Below, piece after piece: positions 40,684 to 49,163 of a stretch of DNA of 64,000 bases (positions are counted from its first letter, which is position 1; each line of letters begins with the position of its first letter). Origin of the DNA: JASHPR01 sp963795055. Its GTDB lineage: Bacteria > Actinomycetota > Actinomycetes > Streptosporangiales > Streptosporangiaceae. The notes below the pieces were generated by a model that made no database searches, was not told the DNA's origin, and was given only the letters and a program-made list of their open reading frames with translations. Position numbers and translations under genes: made by a program. The stretch spans positions 1 to 64,000 of the forward strand of contig CAWCGJ010000036.1 in the NCBI GenBank assembly GCA_963795055.1, read 5' to 3'.

Positions 40684-41181
40684 ATGGATGCGACGATCGA
40701 CCGGGAGCGGTTCGCGCGCATCGCGCTGAGCTTCGTGGCCGAGCCAGGTGACCTGACGCTGGGCGTGATGTTGCGCACGTCAAGTCCGGCGGAGGTGTTC
40801 GCCGCGGTCTGCGACGGCCGCCCGCCAAGGCCGCCAGCCGGCGCCGAGGGCGGCGAGGGCACGGGGCGGGCCCGGGCGATGCAGCGGTGGGCGGCGCGGC
40901 TCGGCCGGGTTCCCACCGACTTCAAGCTGGCCGCCTGGGAACGCGTCGGCCTGCGGCTGCTGTGCCCCGGCGACCCGGAGTGGCCGACCCAGCTTGACGT
41001 GCTCGGCGACGCCCGCCCGCTGGTGCTGTGGGTGCAGGGCAGCGCGGACTTGCGGTTCGCTTGCCTGCGCTCGGTCTCGGTCGTGGGAGCGCGCGCGGCA
41101 ACCGGCTACGGCCGGCACGTCGCCACGGAGGTGGCGGCCGCGCTGGCGGAACGCGGGTGGGCGGTCATCTCCGGCGGCCCG
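40684..41181 (+). pseudogene. dprA: DprA (DNA processing/recombination mediator), truncated
   Basis: DprA loads RecA on incoming single-stranded DNA. The N-terminal part is normal (LLCPGDPEWPTQLDVLGDARPLVLW in pieces, then SVSVVGARAATGYG) and has an excellent ribosome site GGAGGTGAT before ATG 40684. Family similarity stops at GWAVISGG, about residue 166, within the Rossmann fold. The frame continues to 41397 through unrelated sequence. The lost part should begin with a GIDGAAHR-type motif, which I do not find in this window. The break coincides with the start of the 69-bp repeat at 41176. The gene should be inactive. Confidence 0.88.
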
Positions 41182-41244
41182 TACATGACTAAAACACCAC
41201 AAGCGCGCACCAAGGCTGACCAGGGCGACTGCGCGTTCGCCGGA
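41176..41244 (+). repeat. 69-bp diverged direct repeat, left copy
   Basis: This segment matches 48210-48278 without gaps at 58 of 69 positions by my count, in the same orientation. It starts exactly where dprA similarity is lost. Together the copies bracket the STAND/HEPN/IS701/membrane-protein segment, 7,034 bases apart. Confidence 0.8.
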
Positions 41245-41281
41245 TGCCGCCACCAGATCTCGTTTGCAGTACCTGCGATCG

Positions 41282-44131
41282 TCAGTCCCTGGCCTGCTGC
41301 GCGGCTTTGGCTGCCTCCAGGTTGCCCAGCGCGACGCGCTCGCTGTGCTCATCGCCGGTGTCGCGGTAGATGGCGGCGGCGTCCTGGTGCGCGGTGATGG
41401 CCTGGTCGAACCGGCCCACTTCGGCCAGGGCGAGGCCGAGGTTGCCCAGCGCTGCGCCCTCGCCGTGGCGGTCGCCGGTGTCGCGGTAGGCGGCGGCGGC
41501 GTCCTGGCAGGCGGTGATGGCCTGGTCGAACCGGCCCACCTCGGCCAGGGCGAGGCCGAGGTTGTTCAGCGCGCCGCCTTCGCTCTGGCGGTCGCCGGTG
41601 TCGCGGCAGATGGCGGCGGAGTCTTGGTGGGCGGTGATGGCCTGGTCGAACCGGCCCACCTCGACCAGGGCGAGGCCGAGGTTGCCGAGCGCGTTGCCTT
41701 CGCTGTGGCGGTCGCCGGTGTCGCGGCAGATGGCGGCGGAGTCTTGGTGGGCGGTGATGGCCTCGTCGAACCGGCGTACCTCGCGCAGGGCGTTGCCGAG
41801 GTTGTTCAGCGCGCTGCCTTCGCCGTGGCGGTCGCCGGTGTCGCGGTAGATGACGGCGGCGTGCCGGTGCGCGGTGACGGCCTCCTCGAACCGGCGCACA
41901 TCACGTAGGGCGATGCCGAGGTTGCCCAGCGCGCTGCCTTCGCTCTGGCGGTCACCGGTCTGGCGGAAGATGGCGGCGGCGTCCTGGCAGGCGGTGATGG
42001 CCTCCTCGAACCGGCGCACCCCCTGCAGGGCGAGAGCGAGGTTGCCCAGCGCCATGCCCTCGCGATGGCGGTCGCCGGTCTGGCGGTAGATGGCGGCGGC
42101 GTCCTGGTGCGCGGTGATGGCCTCCTCGAACCGGCGCGCATAGCCCAGGACGAGGCCAAGGATGGTCAGCGCGTCGCCTTCACCCCGGCGGTCGCCCAGG
42201 CGCCAGGCCGCATCCAGGCTGACCGCGGCGATGGCCAGCCAGTCGTCGAACCGGCGCCGCCACTCCAGGTACCTGGCCAGCGCCAGCGGCAGCCGTAGCG
42301 CGGCCTGGTCGCGGCCGGTGGCGGCGGCCATGGCAGGCGCGGCGACCAGGCTGGCCCGCTCGCCATCTAGCCAGCCCAGCGCATCCTCCCGGCCGGTGAA
42401 CCGATCCGGCACCGTCGTCCCTGGCAGCGCCCGCAGGTGATCGTCGGCCGCCTCCGCGGTGTCCAGGTAGTACGCCAGCAGCCGGTCGCGGGCCTGCTCG
42501 CGGCCATCACCCTCGGCGTGCTCGGACAGACGGCCGGCGTACAGGCGGACCAGGTCGTGCATCCGCCACCGGCCTGGCGCGCCGGGCACGGTCTCGGCCA
42601 GGTGCGCCCGGGCCAGGTCGGCGAGCACGGCCCGGGCCTGCTTGCCAGGCAGGTCCGCCAGCGCCGCCGCCGCAGCAGTGGAGATATCGGAGCCGGGGTT
42701 GACCGGCAGCAGCCGGAACACCCGTGCCGTAGTGTCGTCGAGCCTGCGGTAGGACAGCTCGAACGCCGCGGCGACCGAGGGCGCGCGGGTGCCGCTGCCG
42801 TCGTCGTACGCGAGTAGCTGAAGCCGCGCTGATTCGGCGGCCAGGTCGCCCGCCAGCTCGGCCGCGGTCAGCGCCGGGTCGGTGATCAGCAGTGCCGCGG
42901 TGATCTGCAACGCCAGCGGCAGCCCCCCGCACGTTTCCGCCAGCCGCCGCGCCGCGTCCGGGTGACCGCTGATCCGGTCGTCGCCGGGGCGGGCAGCCCG
43001 CAACGCGTTACCGAGGAGGTCGACCGCCGCCTGCTTATCCAGGACCGTCACGTCCACCAGCCGGGCGCCCAGCCCCGCCAGGGTGTGCCGGGAGGTCACT
43101 AGTACCTTGTGGCGCGCGGCGCCGGGCAGCAGCGGCCGGACCTGCGCCTCGGACGAGGCGTTGTCGGCGATCACTAGCACCGGTTCGGTGATCTGGGCGA
43201 GGACTGACCGGTACAGCGCGGCGCGTTCCTCGGCGGTCGGCGGGATGTGCTCGGCGGGCACCCCCAGCGCCCGCAGCAGGGCGTCCAGCGCCTGGCCGGG
43301 CTCGACGCGCTGGTCGTCGTATCCGTGCAGGTCGAGGAACAGCACACCGCCGCCGAACCAGTCATGCTCCCGGGCGGTGTGCCCTGCCTGGACGGCCAGG
43401 GTGGTCTTGCCTACACCCGCCAGCCCGGCCACCGCCGACACCAGAACCGGTCCGCCCGCACCGCTCGGGTCCAGCAGCCCGACCAGGGTTGTCAGCTCGC
43501 CGTCGCGGCCGGTGAACCCCAAGGCCGCCGCAGGCAGCTGCGCCAGCGCGGTCGGCGCCGCCGCCACGCCGCGAGCGGCATCCAGCCGGGCCAGCGCCTG
43601 GCGGACGTCATCGGCCAGCTGCCCGAGCATGGCTTCGAGCCGCTGGCCCTGCAGGTGGGCCACGTCGTCGTTCAGCTGGGAGGCCAACCAGAACAGCGGC
43701 CCGCCCCCGGCGCCGCGGGTCACGATCTCGCGCAGCAGGTGACCGGTCAGCGCGCCCGCCACTGCCGAGCCTGATACCCCCAGCACGCCCGCCGACGATT
43801 GCCCGGTGCCGGTCAGGCTGGCATCATCGAGCACCGCCAGCTGCCCGGCGATCCCCGCATCCAGGGCCTCCAGCACGGTCGCATGACCCGCCAGCGGCGC
43901 ACGTGGTACCGGTTCGTGGAAGACCTCGCTGACCACCATCGCCAGCTCGGCGGCCTGAGCCTCGTCGCCGGGGCGCAGCTGGGCAGCGGTGCGCTGGACC
44001 GCGGCGGTGGCCGCCTGGCGCAGCGCCCGCTCGTGGTCGGTACCCAGAAGCAGCGCGGTCAGCTTCTTGCGGCCCGCATCGGCGAGCACCCCGGTCAGCC
44101 ACGCCGCGAGATCGTCGGCGACAAACACCAC
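41282..44131 (-). CDS. STAND (NB-ARC) NTPase with C-terminal TPR array
   Basis: A 949-residue signalling NTPase. An Ala-rich helical N-terminal region of about 210 residues contains a Gly/Ala-rich segment near SAGVLGVSGSAVAGALTG. The NB-ARC module follows: LGFTGRDGELTTL, Walker A GLAGVGKTTLA with K242, Walker B-like VLVIADNAS, and CGGLPLALQ with the sensor Pro-Leu. A winged-helix segment and helical arm precede seven full TPRs of 40 residues and a partial eighth. STAND proteins with TPRs act as molecular switches in regulation, cell death or phage sensing. GTG 44131 is the chosen start; the frame is open to 44431 but that part lacks family likeness. The HEPN gene is divergent. Confidence 0.85.
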   Translation of the reverse strand: MVFVADDLAAWLTGVLADAGRKKLTALLLGTDHERALRQAATAAVQRTAAQLRPGDEAQAAELAMVVSEVFHEPVPRAPLAGHATVLEALDAGIAGQLAVLDDASLTGTGQSSAGVLGVSGSAVAGALTGHLLREIVTRGAGGGPLFWLASQLNDDVAHLQGQRLEAMLGQLADDVRQALARLDAARGVAAAPTALAQLPAAALGFTGRDGELTTLVGLLDPSGAGGPVLVSAVAGLAGVGKTTLAVQAGHTAREHDWFGGGVLFLDLHGYDDQRVEPGQALDALLRALGVPAEHIPPTAEERAALYRSVLAQITEPVLVIADNASSEAQVRPLLPGAARHKVLVTSRHTLAGLGARLVDVTVLDKQAAVDLLGNALRAARPGDDRISGHPDAARRLAETCGGLPLALQITAALLITDPALTAAELAGDLAAESARLQLLAYDDGSGTRAPSVAAAFELSYRRLDDTTARVFRLLPVNPGSDISTAAAAALADLPGKQARAVLADLARAHLAETVPGAPGRWRMHDLVRLYAGRLSEHAEGDGREQARDRLLAYYLDTAEAADDHLRALPGTTVPDRFTGREDALGWLDGERASLVAAPAMAAATGRDQAALRLPLALARYLEWRRRFDDWLAIAAVSLDAAWRLGDRRGEGDALTILGLVLGYARRFEEAITAHQDAAAIYRQTGDRHREGMALGNLALALQGVRRFEEAITACQDAAAIFRQTGDRQSEGSALGNLGIALRDVRRFEEAVTAHRHAAVIYRDTGDRHGEGSALNNLGNALREVRRFDEAITAHQDSAAICRDTGDRHSEGNALGNLGLALVEVGRFDQAITAHQDSAAICRDTGDRQSEGGALNNLGLALAEVGRFDQAITACQDAAAAYRDTGDRHGEGAALGNLGLALAEVGRFDQAITAHQDAAAIYRDTGDEHSERVALGNLEAAKAAQQARD
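41351..42190 (-). repeat. Seven 120-bp tandem repeats encoding TPRs
   Basis: Seven consecutive 120-base units each encode one 40-residue TPR with consensus EGxALxNLGxAL, RRFxxAIxAHQDAAAI and RDTGD. Neighbouring copies are nearly identical at DNA level; for example, the segment CCTGGTCGAACCGGCC recurs every 120 bases. This argues for recent expansion or gene-conversion homogenisation. Confidence 0.95.
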
Positions 44132-44567
44132 GCGTGCCAGTTTCCCAGCTGAAGGCCTGCCTTGGCACTGGTCACCTTCCTCGCGGAAGATGGCAGCGTG
44201 TCCTGGCAGGAGGCGACGGCTTCGCCAGTCCGCCCCGTCGCAAGGCCGTGCCGGGGTTGTGCTGGATCGGCCCCAGCGAGTAACCGTGACGCGGCCGCAC
44301 GTTTGATCAACTGGACCCGCGGTCGCGCGGTCGCGCTCTGCATGACTTTGCCCTGCAGCACTCGCAACGCGACGTACCTCATCGCGGCAGATGCGGATGC
44401 CGCCGAAGTGCTGCGACCCGGTTGGTCGCATCGATCAATCGGCTGGGATCTGATCCGTGCGTCTTGGCCAATAACTATCCTGCGGTGGCCGGGTCTTGTA
44501 ATGTTCCCTCCATAAGAACGATAGCTTGCGCGGTCATTCAACCCGCGCCGCTGATGGAGATTGTTAT

Positions 44568-45347
44568 ATGACAGGTGTCCGAAAGCCGAAATCTCGCGAA
44601 GCCTTCAACCTCAATATGAATGATGCTGAGACTCTGGTCTCGATTGCCAAGCTACTTGAAAACGAACGTATTTACCGCATGCGGGCTGAACTGCGTACGC
44701 GTATCGGCACCGCTCTGCGAATACCAAAGGCGAAACATTCAGCTCTTGAGTGCCTGGAGAACCAACAAGTCTTCATCACCTTCAAGCCTGGCTCAGCGCA
44801 CCTCAGAGGCAGCCTCATACACGAGAACCTCAGACCCCTCTTGAGACAAGCGCTCGTCGCAGGGTGTGCAGCGGTCGAGACTTACGTGGCGGACAGGACG
44901 ATGGAGTTGCTGGGCCCTGTGCTTCGCGCAAAAGAGAAGCCTCCCCGTCTCCTAGAGCTGACTATGACAGTGCAGCAGTATCTCAAGGTGCAATCGTATC
45001 AGCGTAAGAACTGGGGGCTACGCGACCTTATCGCGGACCAGGTGCTCCTGAAGGCAAGTACATCTCCATCTTCTATAGGCATGCTCATGAGCATGGTTGG
45101 CGTTCCTAAGGTCTGGGCCACCGTTGATGCAAAGCGAGGCGTGGCCAAGGGTTCTTCCGAGACAGCCCTCGAGGCTATTACTCAACGCAGGAACAGGATT
45201 GCCCACAGTGGTGATCGTCAGGGCCGCGGAAGGGCACTGATCACCGTCGGTGAAGTCGAGCGTGACCTCGCCTGCCTGGTGGACATCGTCGGCGTGCTCG
45301 ACCATGTAACGGAGCAGGGTGCCGTAGCAAAGTTACGGCAGCAGTAG
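44568..45347 (+). CDS. HEPN-type protein with RX4H motif (candidate RNase effector)
   Basis: A 259-residue, mostly helical protein. Near its C-terminus is QRRNRIAHSGD, which contains R208-x4-H213, the RX4-6H catalytic motif of HEPN RNases. The middle segment (ALVAGCAAVETYVADRTMELL) resembles the RiboL-PSP-HEPN type. Base composition is clearly less GC-rich than its neighbours, suggesting transfer. HEPN proteins are RNA-cutting effectors in many toxin and anti-phage systems. ATG 44568 has only a weak upstream site. The last four codons (LRQQ) and the stop come from the IS701 left end; the original stop was TAG right after Lys-255. Confidence 0.65.
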   Translation: MTGVRKPKSREAFNLNMNDAETLVSIAKLLENERIYRMRAELRTRIGTALRIPKAKHSALECLENQQVFITFKPGSAHLRGSLIHENLRPLLRQALVAGCAAVETYVADRTMELLGPVLRAKEKPPRLLELTMTVQQYLKVQSYQRKNWGLRDLIADQVLLKASTSPSSIGMLMSMVGVPKVWATVDAKRGVAKGSSETALEAITQRRNRIAHSGDRQGRGRALITVGEVERDLACLVDIVGVLDHVTEQGAVAKLRQQ

Positions 45348-46800
45348 TTCGTGACCGTAGCGTGTTGGTGCAGGTCAGGTGAATGATCGCGTAGAGGTGC
45401 GGCTGCCGCGATCATGACGGGTTGTGAGACACAATCAAGAGGCGGCAGCCGCTGCTGCCACGGTAACGGATGATGCCCGGTCCGCGCTGCTGGCGGACCT
45501 GCTGGGGCGGGTGGCCGGGTGCTTTCCCCGGCGGGAGACCCGGCAGTCCTGCGGCCAGATGGTGAGCGGGCTGCTGATGGAGCTGGACGATCACAACTGC
45601 TGGACGATCGCCGAGGCGGCCGGGCATCGCGGGCCGCACCGGCTGCAGCACCTGCTGTCGCGCGCGGTCTGGGACGACCAGCGGGCGGTGGACATCGCGT
45701 CGGCCTGGGCGGCCGGGCACCTCGATGACGGGGACGCGGTGCTGATCGTGGATGAGACGGCCGATGAGAAGTCCTCTGCCGGCGCGGCCGGAGCGGCCCG
45801 CCAGTACAGCGGCACGACCGGCGGTATCGCGCTGTGCCAGGTGACGGTCACCTTGACCTATGCCACCAGCCGCGGCCATGCGCTGATTGGCCGCGCTTTG
45901 TACCTGCCCGAAGGCTGCGCCGCTGACGGGGAACACCGCGAGCTGGCTGGCATCCCCGAGGAGGTGATGTTCGCCACCAAGCCGCAGCTGGCTGGCACGT
46001 TGCTGGAACGCGCGCACTCCCGCGGGATCCGCGCCGCCTTCGTGAGGGGCGATGAGGTATATGGCGGCCGTGAGCTGCGCCGCGGCATCCGCCAGCGCGG
46101 GATGGGCTATGTGATGGCGGTCCGCGCCAACCACGCCGTCACGGCCGGCTCGGGCCGGACCGTGACCGCGGCCGAAGCTGCCCGCATGATTCCTCCTCAC
46201 GCCTGGCACCGGATGCGCACCGGCTCGGGGACCAAGGGCACCCGTCACTACGACTGGGCGATGCTGGAGGTGACCAGCGACGATACGCCCGACGGGCACG
46301 GCGGCGGGAACAGCGTGCTGCTGTCCCGGCGGCACCGCTACACCGGCCAGCTGTCGTTCTACCGGTGCTGGACACCCGAACCGGTCCCGCTGTCCCGGCT
46401 GATCGCGATCGCGGTCAGCCGCTGGCGGATTGAAGAAGATCACCAACTCGCCAAGCAGAGCACCGGCCTGGACGCCGGACAGGTCATCCGCTGGACGTCC
46501 TGGCACCGCTGGACCGCGATCTGCCTGCTGGCCTACATCTACCTCGCGGTCGCTGTCGCCGTGCAACGCCAGCAAGACGCCGGCTCAGACCTGGACGCCG
46601 GGCTGATCCCGATCACCGTCCCGGAGCTGCTGCGGCTCCTGCGCGACATCGTCATCCCCCCGCCCCGGCGAGACCGGGCACACCGGCTCCACTGGTCGGC
46701 CTGGCGACGCCGCCACCAATACCGCGCCCGCCAAGCCCACCAACGCTGGAACGCCTATGCCGAGGAAACACCGTGATCACAACGAACTACAGCTGCCGTA
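45334..46800 (+). mobile_element. IS701-family insertion sequence, apparently intact
   Basis: A 1,467-base element whose ends are inverted repeats with core TACGGCAGCNGTAGTTCGT (left 45334-45352, right 46782-46800; one mismatch). Both sides carry AAAGT (45329-45333 and 46801-46805), a target-site duplication of five bases, or four if the terminal base is counted within the element. The single transposase ORF is full-length. It is inserted in the stop codon of the HEPN gene. Confidence 0.9.
45424..46776 (+). CDS. IS701-family transposase
   Basis: A 450-residue DDE transposase. The acidic residues are visible in LIVDETADEKS, VRGDEVYGG and SRWRIEEDHQLAKQ, the IS701-family YREK-like region. The N-terminus (CGQMVSGLLMELDDHNCWTIAE, GPHRLQHLLSRAVWD) is characteristic of the family. 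It is uninterrupted and lies within matched terminal inverted repeats and a duplicated target, so the element is probably active or recently moved. Confidence 0.93.
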   Translation: MRHNQEAAAAAATVTDDARSALLADLLGRVAGCFPRRETRQSCGQMVSGLLMELDDHNCWTIAEAAGHRGPHRLQHLLSRAVWDDQRAVDIASAWAAGHLDDGDAVLIVDETADEKSSAGAAGAARQYSGTTGGIALCQVTVTLTYATSRGHALIGRALYLPEGCAADGEHRELAGIPEEVMFATKPQLAGTLLERAHSRGIRAAFVRGDEVYGGRELRRGIRQRGMGYVMAVRANHAVTAGSGRTVTAAEAARMIPPHAWHRMRTGSGTKGTRHYDWAMLEVTSDDTPDGHGGGNSVLLSRRHRYTGQLSFYRCWTPEPVPLSRLIAIAVSRWRIEEDHQLAKQSTGLDAGQVIRWTSWHRWTAICLLAYIYLAVAVAVQRQQDAGSDLDAGLIPITVPELLRLLRDIVIPPPRRDRAHRLHWSAWRRRHQYRARQAHQRWNAYAEETP

Positions 46801-47073
46801 AAAGTAGCCTAATCCAACTCGGACTTGATCATAAGCGGTGTGCTCGGTTGGGATGACCCTCCGGTCAGCGGCAGCGGAGGATGCGCTGCTTGAATGGGCT
46901 CTGCCGAAGAGGGGGGAAGCTTGGTTGCGCTCACTCCGAGCGGGCCAGCCGTCAGCTATCCGCGGGCCCGCCTGCGCAGGTCGGCGACGGTGACTGCGAT
47001 CGTAGCGCTGAGTTCATAATTATTATGACTTGGGTCTTCGAGTGCTGATCGGAACGTGGCAAAGGAGCGGACA

Positions 47074-47808
47074 GTGACCACAGCGGACTGGATCAATGCC
47101 GTAACGCCGATTGTCGCGGTGCTCATTACCCTGATCGCTGGCTGGCTCATTGGCCAAAGAGTGACTGATCGCTGGGAACGTGCGCGGAAGCGGCGGGAAC
47201 TCGATATGTCGGCGCTCGGAGAGCTATACCGCTGCTACGGTGAGTTCTATGCCGTCTGGAAGGCTTGGAATCGCTACTGTCACTTGACGGACCGCTCCGT
47301 TGCCCCTCCGCACACCGACTGGGATCTGCTGCTGCGTGCTACTGCGGCGGAGGGTAGCGTTGAGGCGCTACTAACGAAGATCGTCACAGAACGGGAGTTG
47401 AATGAGACGGAGCTAGACGCGCTCGGGGCGCTGCGGCAAGCTTATCACCAGCTGCGCCTAGCGATAAGGAAAGACCAACCACTTCCATGGAGTTATTCGG
47501 GGCACCAAGATTATACAGCCTTCAAGGGGCTTCAGACGCTGGTGGCGGAACTCCTCACGCGAAGCAGCGGGAAACGCCCGATGCCTGCTGATGCCGCACG
47601 TCACTTCGCCCGCGTAACGTCGAACATATACGAGGTAATTTTCCCTGATGTGGCGGTTAACGCTAGGGTTTACTACCCAGACGGCCGTAATGCCGCTGGC
47701 CTGAAACGACCTTTGCGGAGAACCGAGATAAAATCAAAGAATCAAGACCGTCTTCCTAACTCGAGATCGTTCAGATCTGTCATACTTCGTTATCGACGTC
47801 AGCTGTAA
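47074..47808 (+). CDS. One-pass membrane protein of unknown function
   Basis: A 244-residue protein with one N-terminal membrane segment (AVTPIVAVLITLIAGWLIG), then a basic coiled stretch (RWERARKRRELDM) and a helical cytoplasmic domain (LGELYRCYGEFYAVWKAW). I do not recognise the family. GTG 47074 is preceded by AAAGGAGC; GTG 47056 is an alternative. Composition is lower in GC than the core genome. Its place beside HEPN and STAND genes makes a defence-accessory role possible, but no motif shows this. A similar short membrane-anchored relic is at 54610-54803. Confidence 0.6.
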   Translation: MTTADWINAVTPIVAVLITLIAGWLIGQRVTDRWERARKRRELDMSALGELYRCYGEFYAVWKAWNRYCHLTDRSVAPPHTDWDLLLRATAAEGSVEALLTKIVTERELNETELDALGALRQAYHQLRLAIRKDQPLPWSYSGHQDYTAFKGLQTLVAELLTRSSGKRPMPADAARHFARVTSNIYEVIFPDVAVNARVYYPDGRNAAGLKRPLRRTEIKSKNQDRLPNSRSFRSVILRYRRQL

Positions 47809-48392
47809 GAACAAGGGATAGAATCCTGCTTTATATCAACTTAAGACATGCACATTAGCCGTACGTCCACGTTCGGCAAAGACTTACCGATCGACAGCAA
47901 TAGACGGCATGCTCATCGGCATGTGCGGAAGGGTCGGAGCTGAGCGCTGTCCGCTCCGATTGGCGGGCACACAATCCCCGCCCACGGACGGGCAGCCTCT
48001 ACATCGGCACTGAGCTGAGGGCCGCCCAGGCGGCTCGGCGAGCCCGTCCGTGATCAGATTCCGCCACAGTCAGCGATCGGGCGGCGAACGAGCATCATCG
48101 CCATGGGACTAGCCGATACCCGGTGGCTGGTGGTCCTCGCGCGGGCATCTGGCGACACGCTGCCTGAGAGCCTGGTGCGCGCCGCTATCGATCACCTATG
48201 ACATTCGATGGCCCGAATATGACGAAGACACCAAAAGCGCGCACCACGGCTGGCCAGCGCGGCCGCGCGTTTGCCGGACGCGGCCGCCGAGTCAGGTTTC
48301 GGTGCCGGCAGCTGCCGGCGTCAGGCCTGCCGCGTGCCTGGCCGTGCCTGGCCGCCGGCCGCAGGACCGCAGCCCGGGAATTCCTTGATCAC
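47809..48392. other. Stretch without recognisable gene
   Basis: About 580 bases after the membrane-protein gene. Apart from the right copy of the 69-bp repeat (48210-48278), I see only a 32-codon plus-strand frame at 48103-48201 (MGLADTRWLVVLARASG) with no supporting context. It is probably decayed DNA between mobile insertions. Confidence 0.5.
48210..48278 (+). repeat. 69-bp diverged direct repeat, right copy
   Basis: Matches 41176-41244 at 58 of 69 positions, ungapped and in the same orientation. Read on the minus strand both copies can encode similar peptides (PANA..xxW.A.VRA.GV), so the repeat may be the relic of a small conserved coding segment. Confidence 0.8.
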
Positions 48393-48761
48393 CTAGCCGG
48401 CTGGGTCACGGCGCTGGCCGGGACCGGGCAAGAGCCGGAACCGGATGAGCTGGCGTCTGCAGCCTGGCAGCCGGGCGACGCGGCAGGCGGCGATCGCGTT
48501 CAGCACTGCTTGCTGGTGCTCGCAGCTGGCAGCTCCTTGTCCGCAGTGCCAGGTCGCCCATACCCGGTCGCGCAGCTGCTTGGGCACCAGGTACCAGTCG
48601 CGGCGGCACATCAGGCGGGTGCGGTCGATCTGATCGCCGCAGCCGGGCACCGGCCGGGCGGCAGCGGCAAGCCCGCCGGCGGCCCGCCGGGTCCCCGGCC
48701 GCGGCCTGCGGGTAACGCTGTGACGGTCGGGCGTCCGGCCAGCTGGCTGCTCATGATGCAT
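48393..48761 (-). CDS. Conserved actinobacterial hypothetical protein
   Basis: A frame of up to 122 codons. The recognisable part is PGCGDQIDRTRLMCRRDWYLVPKQLRD in pieces, then RVWATWHCGQG and HQQAVLNAIAACR. This pattern (Cys pair, W-x-x-VPK, V-W-x-TW, xH-xxAV-xAI) recurs in small proteins of actinobacterial plasmids and prophages, function unknown. The start is unclear. An overlapping plus-strand frame at 48198-48809 is a shadow. Confidence 0.5.
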   Translation of the reverse strand: MHHEQPAGRTPDRHSVTRRPRPGTRRAAGGLAAAARPVPGCGDQIDRTRLMCRRDWYLVPKQLRDRVWATWHCGQGAASCEHQQAVLNAIAACRVARLPGCRRQLIRFRLLPGPGQRRDPAG

Positions 48762-48902
48762 CTCCTCGCATATCCGGCTAATGACGGCAACGCTACCGGC
48801 TGTGGCTGACAGTCCTGGCGAGCCACGACCGGCGCCATTGTGACCATCGGTCAGCGCTCAGCCAGTGCGAGTAATTGTCAATACCTGTGGATCAAGATCC
48901 TT

Positions 48903-49142
48903 TTAGGCGGCTTCCGGCTGGGCCGCCTGGGCGGCCTCGTCCTCGGGTCGTTCGACGAGCTTGCCGTTGACGAAGGTCGCCCCGGCGCGGACGAGCGCGA
49001 CCAGGTGGGGTGCGTTGACCATGCGCCAGCGGCGCTGGGCGGACTCGATCAGCTTGAAGGCCATCGCCAGGGCGGCGGCCTTGGACCCGTGGCCCTTTGT
49101 GACCTTCGTCCGCAGCCGGACGGTGGCGAACGTCGACTCGAT
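48903..49142 (-). pseudogene. IS256-family transposase, C-terminal fragment
   Basis: About 79 codons that read IESTFATVRLRTKVTKGHGSK in pieces, then AMAFKLIESAQRRWRMVNAPHLVALVRAG and end in EDEAAQAAQPEAA. This is the C-terminal end of the IS256 transposase whose N-terminal part is at 52282-53336. The two are separated by the inserted transposon. Confidence 0.9.
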
Positions 49143-49163
49143 TAACCGGCCATTGTGATCTTG

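Noticed and set aside
41351..42190. Regular 120-bp repeats considered as a CRISPR-like or satellite array
   Set aside because: The repeats have no spacers, keep the reading frame and encode classical TPR helices within a complete STAND protein.
46956..47150. 64-codon minus-strand frame beside the membrane-protein gene
   Set aside because: It overlaps the start and membrane segment of the better-supported plus-strand gene and has no ribosome site of note.
48198..48809. 203-codon plus-strand frame starting in the right repeat copy
   Set aside because: It overlaps the minus-strand conserved hypothetical, has no family likeness, and its start peptide reflects only the 69-bp repeat.
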